Below, in pieces: positions 7,561 through 16,435 of a stretch of 41,006 nt of DNA. The position numbers and the translations under genes are program-made. Location of the stretch: contig JADGCD010000003.1 in the NCBI GenBank assembly GCA_015229165.1, positions 1-41,006 on the forward strand, written 5' to 3'. The DNA comes from Nitrospinota bacterium (lineage in GTDB: Bacteria; Nitrospinota_A; UBA7883; JADGGD01). Under the pieces are notes generated by a model. That model was not told the origin of the DNA, made no database searches, and worked only from the letters and a program-made list of their open reading frames with translations. Position 1 is the first letter of the stretch; each line of letters opens with the position of its first letter.

Positions 7561-8603
7561 TGTTCACGGAGTACATGAGCCCGGTCATCTTGCGACCGGA
7601 AGGATCGCGCACGACCCTGCTGACGGCGGCGCTCCTGGCGCTGGTTGGCCACGGATACGCCTCAAACGCTTCCGCCGCGGCGCCCGGCGTGCGGACCGTC
7701 GATCTGGTCTACGCCGTCGAGGTGACGGGCGCCCCGGTCGGCGCGGGGCCGGTCACCCTCTGGCTCCCCGTTCCCGGCGACGACGAGGACCAGACGACGC
7801 TCGACACCCGCATCGTCTCCCCCTACCCGGTGACGCTGACCAAAGAGACGGAGTACGGCAACCGGATGCTGGTGTTGACCACCGACCGTCTGGACAAAGA
7901 TTCGTTCGCCATCGAGGTCACCTACCGCATCCGCCGGACGGAACACCGGACCGATTTCGCCGCGACCGACGTCCGCGAATCCGTTAATCCCCGTTTCCGC
8001 GCCCCCAGCGCCCATGCGGTCATGAACGACGCGGTCCGCGGCATGGCCAAGGAGGCCGTCGGCGACCGGACTGACCCGCTGGATAAAGCCCGGGCGATCT
8101 ACGACTACGTTCTGGCCCACATGCGCTACGACAAAAGTGTGCCGGGGTGGGGCAAGGGGGACGTGAACCGCATCTGTCTCGCCATCGGCAAGGGGGAGAG
8201 CGGAGCGGGCAACTGCACCGACTTCCATTCGCTCTTCGCCTCGATGATGCAGGCGGAAGGGATTCCGGTGAAGTTCGAGATGGGCTATCCCCTGAAACCG
8301 GGGGAGGAGATGACCACGCCCAATCGGGGCGGCTACCACTGCTGGGCCCGCTTCTGGATCGAAGGAAAAGGGTGGATTCCCGTCGACATCTCCGAAGCGG
8401 CCAAAGATCCATCGAAGCGGGACTACTACTTTGGCGCGCTCTGCGAAAATCGTGTCCGGTTCAGCGTAGGCCGGGATATTGAACTGATTCCGCCGCAGAT
8501 CGGTGAACGGCTCAACTTCTTTGGACCCGACCCTTATATAGAGATCGGCGGCAAGCCGTTCGACGGTTTCTCCCGGACCGTCGCTTATAGAGACGTCGAG
8601 TGA
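7560..8603 (+). CDS. Exported transglutaminase-like protein
   Basis: Start overlaps the MCO stop (TAATG); transglutaminase-core pattern GAGNCTDFHSLFASMMQAEGIPVKFEMGYPL...GYHCWARFWIEGKGWIPVDISEA (Cys-His-Asp). Confidence 0.9.
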   Translation: MFTEYMSPVILRPEGSRTTLLTAALLALVGHGYASNASAAAPGVRTVDLVYAVEVTGAPVGAGPVTLWLPVPGDDEDQTTLDTRIVSPYPVTLTKETEYGNRMLVLTTDRLDKDSFAIEVTYRIRRTEHRTDFAATDVRESVNPRFRAPSAHAVMNDAVRGMAKEAVGDRTDPLDKARAIYDYVLAHMRYDKSVPGWGKGDVNRICLAIGKGESGAGNCTDFHSLFASMMQAEGIPVKFEMGYPLKPGEEMTTPNRGGYHCWARFWIEGKGWIPVDISEAAKDPSKRDYYFGALCENRVRFSVGRDIELIPPQIGERLNFFGPDPYIEIGGKPFDGFSRTVAYRDVE

Positions 8604-8901
8604 TCCGGATCGTTCTTCATCGCGGCGTGCGGTTTGCGCCGCAACGGAAAGTCAACAACGCAGTCAAACAGGACGACCTTCACTCTCCCCGCCGCATTGG
8701 ACAGGTTAGCGGCGGCTCATCGAAGGTTTTCACCGTCCATTCAGTAAATACCTACCGTTTGCCCTATGGAGATTTTCCAAGGCGGAAGTGAGCTGAAACG
8801 AACAAAGCGCTTTATCGGATATTTTATACCCATCATTGACTGACAAGTCGACGCCAAAAGCTTTTCCACCCTGTTGTCGTCCACCCATTCCGAAGACACA
8901 C

Positions 8902-8936
8902 CTCCTGACATGTCAGCCCGCTCCTGACATGTCAGG
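8902..8936. promoter_or_regulatory. Tandem perfect palindromes (putative operator pair)
   Basis: CTGACATGTCAG at 8905..8916 and again at 8924..8935, each in a CTCCTGACATGTCAG repeat unit, 19-bp centre-to-centre spacing, in non-coding DNA. Confidence 0.6.
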
Positions 8937-9203
8937 AAGATTCAGTCAATAAGCCTCGACATCTCTCCCCTCCTTTCAGTCGCAATCGACACCCTATCAG
9001 CCGCATGGGGCAATTCACCCTGACAGGCGACCATCGGCGTACTAAATGCAGTTACTCACGGTGTCGACTGTGTGACTGTCGAGCGTTTTCGCCAGCAGTC
9101 ACCAGGCGCAAATGAGAGGAGGAGAAGAGACCGTGACGGATTCCTTGGTCAATGCGTAGGTAAACAACGCAAATGTTTAGATGTCATCAGGCAGGAGGAC
9201 GCA

Positions 9204-9539
9204 GTGATACTAGCGACGTCGAAAATGATCGTAAAGGCGGAAAGACGGAGTGAGCTCCTGGAAGCGATGATGGGGATGCTGGAACCGGTCCGGGTCGAAA
9301 AAGGGTGTCTTGGCTATTCCCTCTGCGAAGACGTGGAAAACAAGAACGGGTTTCTTCTGCTGGAAGAATGGGAGACACAGGTTGATATCGAAAGACATAT
9401 TGCCCGTGAAAACCAGCGGCGTCTCCTTTCGCTCATGGACCTACTCAGCGAAGAACCGGTGATCCGGTATTACACCGTAACGAAAACGGCCGGAATGGAC
9501 CTCATAAAGCGGGTGTTCGAATCGCCCGATTCCCTTTAG
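9204..9539 (+). CDS. Antibiotic biosynthesis monooxygenase (ABM)-domain protein
   Basis: GTG start with GGAGGAC RBS; ILATSKMIVKAERRSELLEAMMGMLEPVRVEKGCLGYSLCEDVENKNGFLLLEEWETQVDIERHI typical ABM pattern. Confidence 0.8.
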   Translation: MILATSKMIVKAERRSELLEAMMGMLEPVRVEKGCLGYSLCEDVENKNGFLLLEEWETQVDIERHIARENQRRLLSLMDLLSEEPVIRYYTVTKTAGMDLIKRVFESPDSL

Positions 9540-9594
9540 GAGAAACCCGATGACCATGACGGATATGCAATTACTCCGGAAAGGAGCATTCACG

Positions 9595-11508
9595 ATGAGA
9601 AGAATCAAAGCCTATACAGGTCTTGGCCTGTTCTTGACGCTCGCGCTCGCCATCGCGTCAGGTTGCGGCACAAATGGCGAGACCGGAAAGTGGCTGGACG
9701 GCTCCCGAGCCCCCGCGCCCACCGTGTCATTCACCCTGCCGCTCAACCTGGCGGTCAATGTGGCGACAAACACGCTGCTCACCGCCACCTTCAGCGAGGA
9801 GATGGACCCCGAGTCCATCAACACGACAACGTTTACCCTGATGAACGGCTCCGAAGTCATTTTGGGGACGGTCGGCTATGCGGGGGTGACTGCGGTCTTC
9901 ACCCCTGCGGTCGCGCTTTCGGACAGCACCACCTACACGGCGACGATCACGGTCGGCGCCAAATCGCGGGCCTATGGAACCAATCTCGATAACAACTACG
10001 TCTGGACCTTCACCACGGCGACTCCCGGCGGCGACATCCCGCCCGATATCACCCCGCCCATTCCCGGCCCCAATCCCGGTCCCTCGCCGGACCTGAGAGC
10101 CCCCCGGGTCACCTCCACGGTCCCCGCCAATCTGGCCACGGAGGTAGCGATCAATACGTCCATCATCGCGACGTTCAGCGAGGCGATGAACCCGCTGTCG
10201 CTTACCACCGCTAGCTTTACCGTGAAAAAGGGACTGGTCACGGTTCCGGGTACGGTTCTCCCCGTGGGGTTGACCGCGGTCTTTACTCCGAACGCCCCGC
10301 TTGACTCGAGCGCGGTCTATACCGCCACGATCACGACGGTCGCCGAGGATCTGGCCGGGAACAACCTAGCGGCCAACTATGTGTGGACCTTCACCACCGG
10401 CGCGCTGGTCGATATCATTCCCCCCACGGTGATCCTGACCGCCCCGCTGAACGGCGCCACCGGAGTGGCGATCAACACCAACGTCGTCGCGACCTTCAGC
10501 GAGGCGATGGCGCCCCTTTCCCTGACGCCCCTTACGTTTACGTTGCACAAGGGACTGGTTTCCATCGGGCATACGGTTCTTCCGCTGCTCGACGTGGCGA
10601 CCCTGAACCCCAGCGCCAACCTTGAGTACGACACGCTCTACACGGCCACCGTCACCGTCGGCGCAAAGGATCTGGCGAACAATGCGATGGTGGCGCCCTA
10701 TGTCTGGACGTTCAGGACCGCAGCGGCCCCGCCCGTCCTCTTCAACCTTGGGATTCTGGCGCCCTACGGCATCGCTTCGGCTGGTGGCGTCACCACCGGC
10801 GCGGCCCCGGTCAAGATCAACGGGAGCACGGTGCTGGATCCGCTCGACCAGTGCAACGCGGTAGCCGTCGGGGCCGCCGATGACTTCGGCCTCTGCGGTG
10901 GAAACCCGCCGCTGAACAACCTCCCGGGGGTCAGGGACTTTGTCATCACCCCCACTCACTCGGCGCCGGGGCCGGTCACTGCGGCTGCGGTGAAGGCTAC
11001 CTTGCTTACCAAGTGGGGAAACCTGTCTCCGGCCGGTCACCCGGGCGGGACGGTGCTGGGATGTGGAACCATCGGTAGCGCCGGAGGCGCGGGCGCCCTC
11101 ATCGGGTGCAACGGCAACTTCACGCTTCCCCCCGGAGTCTATATCTCCCAGACCTCATCGTCGATCGGTGTGGCGGGAAGCCTGGTTCTCGATGGCGGCG
11201 GCGATGCGAACGCCACCTTCATCTTCCAGGCGCCGTCATCGTTGACCACGGCGCCCAATACGACCATCACCTTGCAGAACGGGACCAAGGCCTCGAACGT
11301 CTGGTGGTACGTGGGGAGCTCGGCGACGCTCGGCTCGAATACCGCCTTTAAGGGAAACATCCTGGCTTCCGCCGCCATATCGATGGGAACCACCGCGACT
11401 TCGTGCGGGCGGCTCCTGTCGGGCGCGAGCGGAGCGGGGGCGTTCACCTTCCTGGGGAATACCGTGTCGGTGCCTGGCCATCCCAACGCGCCGGCCGGGT
11501 GCAACTAG
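9595..11508 (+). CDS. Lipoprotein with three bacterial Ig-like (Big_5) domains and C-terminal DUF3494 ice-binding-type domain
   Basis: Lipobox-like LAIASGC; three repeats P-x-NxATxVxINTxxxATFSEAM...TATIT...YVWTFTT; C-terminal LGILAPYGIASAGGVT...LPPGVYISQTSSSIGVAGSLVLDGGGDANATFIFQAPSSLTT...NVWWYVGSSATLGSNTAFKGNILASAAISMGT. Confidence 0.92.
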   Translation: MRRIKAYTGLGLFLTLALAIASGCGTNGETGKWLDGSRAPAPTVSFTLPLNLAVNVATNTLLTATFSEEMDPESINTTTFTLMNGSEVILGTVGYAGVTAVFTPAVALSDSTTYTATITVGAKSRAYGTNLDNNYVWTFTTATPGGDIPPDITPPIPGPNPGPSPDLRAPRVTSTVPANLATEVAINTSIIATFSEAMNPLSLTTASFTVKKGLVTVPGTVLPVGLTAVFTPNAPLDSSAVYTATITTVAEDLAGNNLAANYVWTFTTGALVDIIPPTVILTAPLNGATGVAINTNVVATFSEAMAPLSLTPLTFTLHKGLVSIGHTVLPLLDVATLNPSANLEYDTLYTATVTVGAKDLANNAMVAPYVWTFRTAAAPPVLFNLGILAPYGIASAGGVTTGAAPVKINGSTVLDPLDQCNAVAVGAADDFGLCGGNPPLNNLPGVRDFVITPTHSAPGPVTAAAVKATLLTKWGNLSPAGHPGGTVLGCGTIGSAGGAGALIGCNGNFTLPPGVYISQTSSSIGVAGSLVLDGGGDANATFIFQAPSSLTTAPNTTITLQNGTKASNVWWYVGSSATLGSNTAFKGNILASAAISMGTTATSCGRLLSGASGAGAFTFLGNTVSVPGHPNAPAGCN

Positions 11509-11675
11509 AGGTTGAAGCGCCGTCGATGGAAGCTGGCGAAAGGAGCGGGTCGACAAAACGGTCGGCCCGCCCCCACCGCCCGAAGATGGCGGACTGAATG
11601 AAGACGCAAACGCCGGTTCCGGGCCGCTCGCCGGAAGAGTGAATGCATAACGCGGTTGTTGAAGGAGAAGAGATC

Positions 11676-12764
11676 ATGAAGAGAACTGAACGAATCGGGG
11701 CGCTGGCCATCGCGATGGCGCTGATGCTGCCCGGCGTATCCCAGGCGGAGATCAAGGCGAAATCGTGGGAGATCAGCCCCTTCGTCGGCTACAACTGGTT
11801 CGAGGCCGACCAGAATCTGAAGAACCAGGCCCTCGTCGGGGGGCGGCTCGGCTACAACTTCACCCGGCGCTTCGGGCTGGAGCTGGCGGTGGAGTATCTT
11901 GACACCACTCTTACGGACAAGGACAAAACCCGGTCGCAGAAGGGGCAGTTCGGAACACCCCATGAGTCGGTCAACATCACGTTTTACCATCTGGACGCGG
12001 TGTTTCATATCAGGCCGGACGGCGCTTTCAACCCGTTCCTGCTGGCCGGATTCGGCGGCGTCCATTACCGCCCCAGCATTTCGGTCGATGGGGTGGACAT
12101 GTCGGCGTTCAACTTCGGGCTCGGCGCCAAATGGGCCCTGACCGAAAACGTCGCTCTTCGCGGCGACCTGCGGGACAACATCGTCTCCGAAGTTATCCAG
12201 GAGGCGTATCACAACTATGGCGCGACGCTGGGTCTGACCTTCTCGTTCGGTGGTAACGATGACAAAGGCAAGCGCCAGGTGGCGGCTGCTCCGCTCAAGC
12301 CGGTCCCCGTCCGGCGAGCGCCGGTGATCATTCCGGTGGCGGAGCCGGAGGCGGAAAAGAAGGTGGTCGCCGTCGCAAAGCAGGCTGAGCCGGAAGAGGA
12401 AGTGGTCGTTCTCGCCTTTGAGGATATCCACTTCGACTTCGACAAAGCCACCCTTACCGAAGAGGCCCGCGCGATCCTGCGGCGCAACTTCCAGGTCCTC
12501 CGGGAAAACCCCAAGGCGCATGTGCGCGTCGCCGGATACACCTCCGCTTCGGGTACGGACGAGTACAACCAGAAGCTGAGCGAGCGGCGGGCCACCGCCG
12601 TGCGGACGTTCCTGGTGGAGGAAGGGATCGCCAAGCCCGACCGGCTGACCAAGATCGGCTATGGAGAGGACCACCCCGCCGAGTACGAATCGGCGCCCGG
12701 AAAGATTTACTCGAAAGCGGCCATGGCCAACATGCGGGTCCTTTTCGAGATCATCGTGGAGTGA
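11676..12764 (+). CDS. OmpA-family outer membrane beta-barrel protein
   Basis: Signal peptide, beta-barrel YNWFEADQNLKNQALVGGRLGYNFTRRFGLELAVEYLDTT, OmpA C-terminal domain IHFDFDKATLTEEARAILRRN...VAGYTSASGTDEYNQKLSERRATAVRTFL. Confidence 0.95.
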   Translation: MKRTERIGALAIAMALMLPGVSQAEIKAKSWEISPFVGYNWFEADQNLKNQALVGGRLGYNFTRRFGLELAVEYLDTTLTDKDKTRSQKGQFGTPHESVNITFYHLDAVFHIRPDGAFNPFLLAGFGGVHYRPSISVDGVDMSAFNFGLGAKWALTENVALRGDLRDNIVSEVIQEAYHNYGATLGLTFSFGGNDDKGKRQVAAAPLKPVPVRRAPVIIPVAEPEAEKKVVAVAKQAEPEEEVVVLAFEDIHFDFDKATLTEEARAILRRNFQVLRENPKAHVRVAGYTSASGTDEYNQKLSERRATAVRTFLVEEGIAKPDRLTKIGYGEDHPAEYESAPGKIYSKAAMANMRVLFEIIVE

Positions 12765-12842
12765 CACAGCGAGCGAACGCTCGACAGGGCGCCTGCGTGG
12801 GCGTTCTGCAACGACCTTAACCGCATTTATGGAGTATCCGAA

Positions 12843-13601
12843 ATGAACATGACGAAATGGCTTTGTGGCTCGGTGACGGCGGCGGCCGTCCTGCTGATGA
12901 CCGGCGGCGTCGCCAACGCCGGCGATATGGACAGCCGCATCGAGTCGTCCGCCAAACAGTCGTATGTCTTCAAGACCTACCTGAAGGACGACAACATCGT
13001 GGTCCAGTCGAAGGAAGGCGCCGTGACGCTGAACGGGGTGGTGGAGGAGGAGTTCCACAAGTCCCTGGCCGAGGAGACCGTCGCCGGATTGCCGGGAGTG
13101 ACCGGCGTGACCAACAACCTCCAGCTCAAGCAGTCCCCCCCGACCGCCAGCTCGGACGCCTGGATCAAAAACAAGGTGCGGGTGGCGCTTCTGTTCCACA
13201 GCAACGTGAACGCGTCGGCGACGGATGTCGAAGTGAAAGGGGGCGTCGTGACCCTGCGGGGCAAGGCCAACAGCCAGGCCCAGAAGGAGTTGACCGCCGA
13301 ATACGCCAATGACGTCGACGGCGTCAAGCGGGTCAGCAACGAAATGTCGGTGGTGACCGAGGCTCCGTCGAAGAAAACCGTGGGAGAGATCATCGATGAC
13401 GCCTCCATCAAGGCCCAGGTGAAGATGACGCTCCTTTTCCACCGCTCCACCAGCGCCCTGCACACGACCGTTTCGGTCATGCGCGGCGTGGTCACGGTCA
13501 GCGGAGAGGCCAAGAACGGCGCGGAAGTCGACCTGGTGACCAAGCTGGTGACCGATGTCTACGGCGTGACCGGTGTCGTCAACAAGATGTCAATCAAGTA
13601 A
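12843..13601 (+). CDS. Exported BON-domain protein
   Basis: Signal peptide; repeated BON pattern VQSKEGAVTLNGVVEEEFHKSLAEETVAGLPGVTGVTNNL / VEVKGGVVTLRGKANSQAQKELTAEYANDVDGVKRVSNEM / VSVMRGVVTVSGEAKNGAEVDLVTKLVTDVYGVTGVVNKM. Confidence 0.92.
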   Translation: MNMTKWLCGSVTAAAVLLMTGGVANAGDMDSRIESSAKQSYVFKTYLKDDNIVVQSKEGAVTLNGVVEEEFHKSLAEETVAGLPGVTGVTNNLQLKQSPPTASSDAWIKNKVRVALLFHSNVNASATDVEVKGGVVTLRGKANSQAQKELTAEYANDVDGVKRVSNEMSVVTEAPSKKTVGEIIDDASIKAQVKMTLLFHRSTSALHTTVSVMRGVVTVSGEAKNGAEVDLVTKLVTDVYGVTGVVNKMSIK

Positions 13602-13675
13602 CGAACGCCACAGGTTCGTCTGCAAAAACGTGAGCGCCTCCCTCCTTCGGGAGGGGGGGCCACAAGGAGAAAACG

Positions 13676-13900
13676 ATGAGAGCAATGAGTCTTGCGGGAA
13701 TCCTGCTTCTGCTGATCGCCTTCGCCGCCTTTGCGTATCAGGGATTCACCTACACCACCAGCGAAGAGGTGATCGATGTCGGTCCGCTGCAGGTTTCGAA
13801 AGAGACCGACCACAGCGTTTCGCTGCCCCCCGTGGTGGGAGGGATCGCCCTCGTGGGGGGGGTGTTGCTGCTAGCCCTTGGCTACAAAAAGTCGGCGTGA
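13676..13900 (+). CDS. Small two-TM membrane protein
   Basis: MRAMSLAGILLLLIAFAAFAYQGFTYTTSEEVIDVGPLQVSKETDHSVSLPPVVGGIALVGGVLLLALGYKKSA; good RBS (AAGGAG). Confidence 0.8.
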   Translation: MRAMSLAGILLLLIAFAAFAYQGFTYTTSEEVIDVGPLQVSKETDHSVSLPPVVGGIALVGGVLLLALGYKKSA

Positions 13901-13956
13901 CGAAACGAATCAACACCTGACGACGACGATGTCGCAACTGCATTACGGAGGTCTTT

Positions 13957-14250
13957 ATGGCAAGTAACCGGGAAGCATACGAGAAGAAGTTCAACGCCCA
14001 GCTCAAAGAGTGGAGCGCCCAGATCGCGCTGCTCAAGGCCAAGGCGGTCAACGCCACGGCGGACGCGAACCTCGACTACCATCAGGCGGTCGAGTCGCTC
14101 CAGAAAAAGCGTGACGAGGCGTCCGCCAAGTATCACGAGCTCAAGTCCGCCAGCGACGACGCCTGGGACGACGTCAAAGGCGGCGCGGAACGGGCGTGGG
14201 AAGAGGTGAAAACCGCCTATCACGACGCGGTGTCCAAGTTCAAATCCTGA
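13957..14250 (+). CDS. Small coiled-coil (apolipoprotein/sll1863-like) stress-type protein
   Basis: Heptad-rich MASNREAYEKKFNAQLKEWSAQIALLKAKAVNATADANLDYHQAVESLQKKRDEASAKYHELKSASDDAWDDVKGGAERAWEEVKTAYHDAVSKFKS; RBS GGAGG. Confidence 0.75.
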   Translation: MASNREAYEKKFNAQLKEWSAQIALLKAKAVNATADANLDYHQAVESLQKKRDEASAKYHELKSASDDAWDDVKGGAERAWEEVKTAYHDAVSKFKS

Positions 14251-14279
14251 CGGTCAGGCGTCTGAAAGGAGCGTGACAC

Positions 14280-14465
14280 ATGCGGTCATTGTTCAAACGA
14301 CGGGAGGGACAAGACATGCTCTGGACAATTTTTGTGGTGCTGGTGGCGCTCTGGGCTTTGGGCCTGGTGAGCAGCTACACCGTGGGAGGATTCATTCATA
14401 TCCTTCTCGTCATAGCGGGGATCATCCTTGTGATAAACCTGCTTCAGGGACGCGGGGGACTCTGA
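14280..14465 (+). CDS. lmo0937-like small membrane protein (start possibly 14316)
   Basis: MLWTIFVVLVALWALGLVSSYTVGGFIHILLVIAGIILVINLLQGRGGL resembles the lmo0937 family; both candidate starts have RBS-like sequence. Confidence 0.75.
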   Translation: MRSLFKRREGQDMLWTIFVVLVALWALGLVSSYTVGGFIHILLVIAGIILVINLLQGRGGL

Positions 14466-14665
14466 GAGCGGGCTGTTTCGGCGTCGGCCCCACCAGGGCA
14501 GACGCCGACGGCCCCCCGCGAGAGGGGCAAAGCGTTCAGTTTGCAGCGTATCAGCGCGATGAACGTTTCGCCGCTTTCGCCCCCCTTTGACGGATATAAA
14601 CAAACTGAAACTATTGGACGTCGATAGTTCGCGTTAAAACGAATGGCGCTTTAAATACTATACAT

Positions 14666-16393
14666 ATGACTTGTACTAACAATGACATACCCGGTAATTA
14701 CCCATTTGTCGAAATGATAAATATGCTACACTCGGAGTGTGGCGAACGCTCGCAGAAACTCTTGGGCGGCAGAAAGCGCGGGGATATGGCCAGACGAGGG
14801 GGCGACGAACTTGACACGATCGCCCAACATTACGACCGAAACGTTGCGACCGATCACGACGACATCGGCGCCGCGCCACGCCCGTTGCTGTCGGATATCT
14901 TTATGACGGATCGGATGGGAGAGTCCCGCCACGAGTTGGTGACCCGCTTGTCAGACGCAGGCGAGCGGGAGCGCCAGTTGCGCGACGCCGTCGCCGTCGC
15001 CGACGCGTCACGCGACAAATATCTCGCCTTCTACAATCATGCCCCGGTCGGATTTCTGACCCTCGACGACGCGGGGGTCGTTCAGGACGCCAACCCGGCG
15101 GCGGCGCGCCTCTGCGGCATGCCGACCCAGCGCCTCGCCAGACGGCCCTTCGTCCAACTCCTCTCTCCGGACGAACGCCCCCTTTTCGAATCGAAGTTCG
15201 ATCAACTCCGCGCCGACCGCACATCGGCCACGCTCGATGTTCACCTGACCGGCGGCGACAACGCGGCGCTTTTGGTCCATCTGGAGATCGACGCCACCTA
15301 TCGATCCGGCGGGGAATCGCCCGACTTCCACATGGTGATGCAAGACGTCACCCCGGCGCGGGACGCCGACGAACTGATACGCAAGACCTTTGCGGAAGTG
15401 AGCCTGCTTGAAAGCAAGTTGAAACAGGAGGGCCGCTCCCTGCCACGCGATATCGGCCAGGAGCATTCGCACAAAGACATCGTCGGCAACAGCGAGGCCC
15501 TGCGCGCCGTTTTGGAAATGGTGGAGCAGGTCGCCCCCACCGACAGCCGGGCCCTGATCCTGGGGGAGACCGGCAGCGGCAAGGAGCTGCTGGCGCAGGC
15601 GATCCACAATCTCAGCGCCCGCCGCGACCGGCCGATGATCACGGTCAACTGCGCCGCCCTTCCGCCGACGCTCATCGAAGGCGAACTGTTCGGCAGGGAG
15701 AAGGGGGCCTACACCGGCGCCCTTTCAAAACAGTTGGGACGGTTCGAGCTGGCGCACCGTTCGACCATTTTTCTGGATGAAATCGACAGCGTCCCCCTCG
15801 ATTTGCAGGCGAAATTCCTGCGGGTTCTGGAGTGCGGCCAGTTCGAGCGGCTGGGAAGCCCCCATGCGGTCAAGGTGGATGTCCGGGTCATCGCCGCCTC
15901 CAACCGAGACCTTGCGTTGGCGGTTCAGGAAGGGACGTTCCGCGAAGACCTTTACTACCGGCTGAACGTTTTCCAGATACAGGTTCCCCCGCTTCGGGAG
16001 CGGCGTGAAGACATCATGCCGCTGGTCTGGTCTTTCATCGACTATTTCGGCAAGCGGATGGGAAAGCGTATCGAGTCGATCCCGAAACAGACGGCGCTGG
16101 CGATGCAAACCTATCCGTGGCCCGGGAACATCCGCGAGTTGAAGAACATGGTGGAGCGGGCAATGATCATCTCCACCGGGCCGCAACTGCACCTGGATGT
16201 CCCGCTGGTCGTCCGGGCGGCGTCCGGTTCGCGGACGCTGGACGAAATGGAGCGGGATCATATCATCGACGCCCTCGCCACCTGCGGAGGGCGCGTCAGC
16301 GGAACGGGGGGCGCCGCCGAGATATTGGGAATCAATCCGAAGACGCTCGGCTCCCGGATGGTCAAACACGGGATCAAGCGGAACAATACGTAA
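14666..16393 (+). CDS. Sigma-54-dependent transcriptional regulator (PAS + AAA+ + Fis-type HTH)
   Basis: PAS region YNHAPVGFLTLDDAGVVQDANPAAARLCG; Walker A GETGSGKE; GAYTGA loop; FLDEIDSVPLDLQAKFLRVLE; C-terminal GGRVSGTGGAAEILGINPKTLGSRMVKHGI HTH. Confidence 0.95.
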   Translation: MTCTNNDIPGNYPFVEMINMLHSECGERSQKLLGGRKRGDMARRGGDELDTIAQHYDRNVATDHDDIGAAPRPLLSDIFMTDRMGESRHELVTRLSDAGERERQLRDAVAVADASRDKYLAFYNHAPVGFLTLDDAGVVQDANPAAARLCGMPTQRLARRPFVQLLSPDERPLFESKFDQLRADRTSATLDVHLTGGDNAALLVHLEIDATYRSGGESPDFHMVMQDVTPARDADELIRKTFAEVSLLESKLKQEGRSLPRDIGQEHSHKDIVGNSEALRAVLEMVEQVAPTDSRALILGETGSGKELLAQAIHNLSARRDRPMITVNCAALPPTLIEGELFGREKGAYTGALSKQLGRFELAHRSTIFLDEIDSVPLDLQAKFLRVLECGQFERLGSPHAVKVDVRVIAASNRDLALAVQEGTFREDLYYRLNVFQIQVPPLRERREDIMPLVWSFIDYFGKRMGKRIESIPKQTALAMQTYPWPGNIRELKNMVERAMIISTGPQLHLDVPLVVRAASGSRTLDEMERDHIIDALATCGGRVSGTGGAAEILGINPKTLGSRMVKHGIKRNNT

Positions 16394-16435
16394 GTAGCTC
16401 CCCGCCCATCTCCGATCGCCCGGCGCCGTTTCACC

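Noticed and set aside
8600-8791. 63-aa ORF after the transglutaminase gene
   Set aside because: No RBS, no recognisable motif, overlaps the upstream stop; probably non-coding.
11505-13463. 652-aa reverse ORF
   Set aside because: Antisense shadow of clear OmpA and BON genes.
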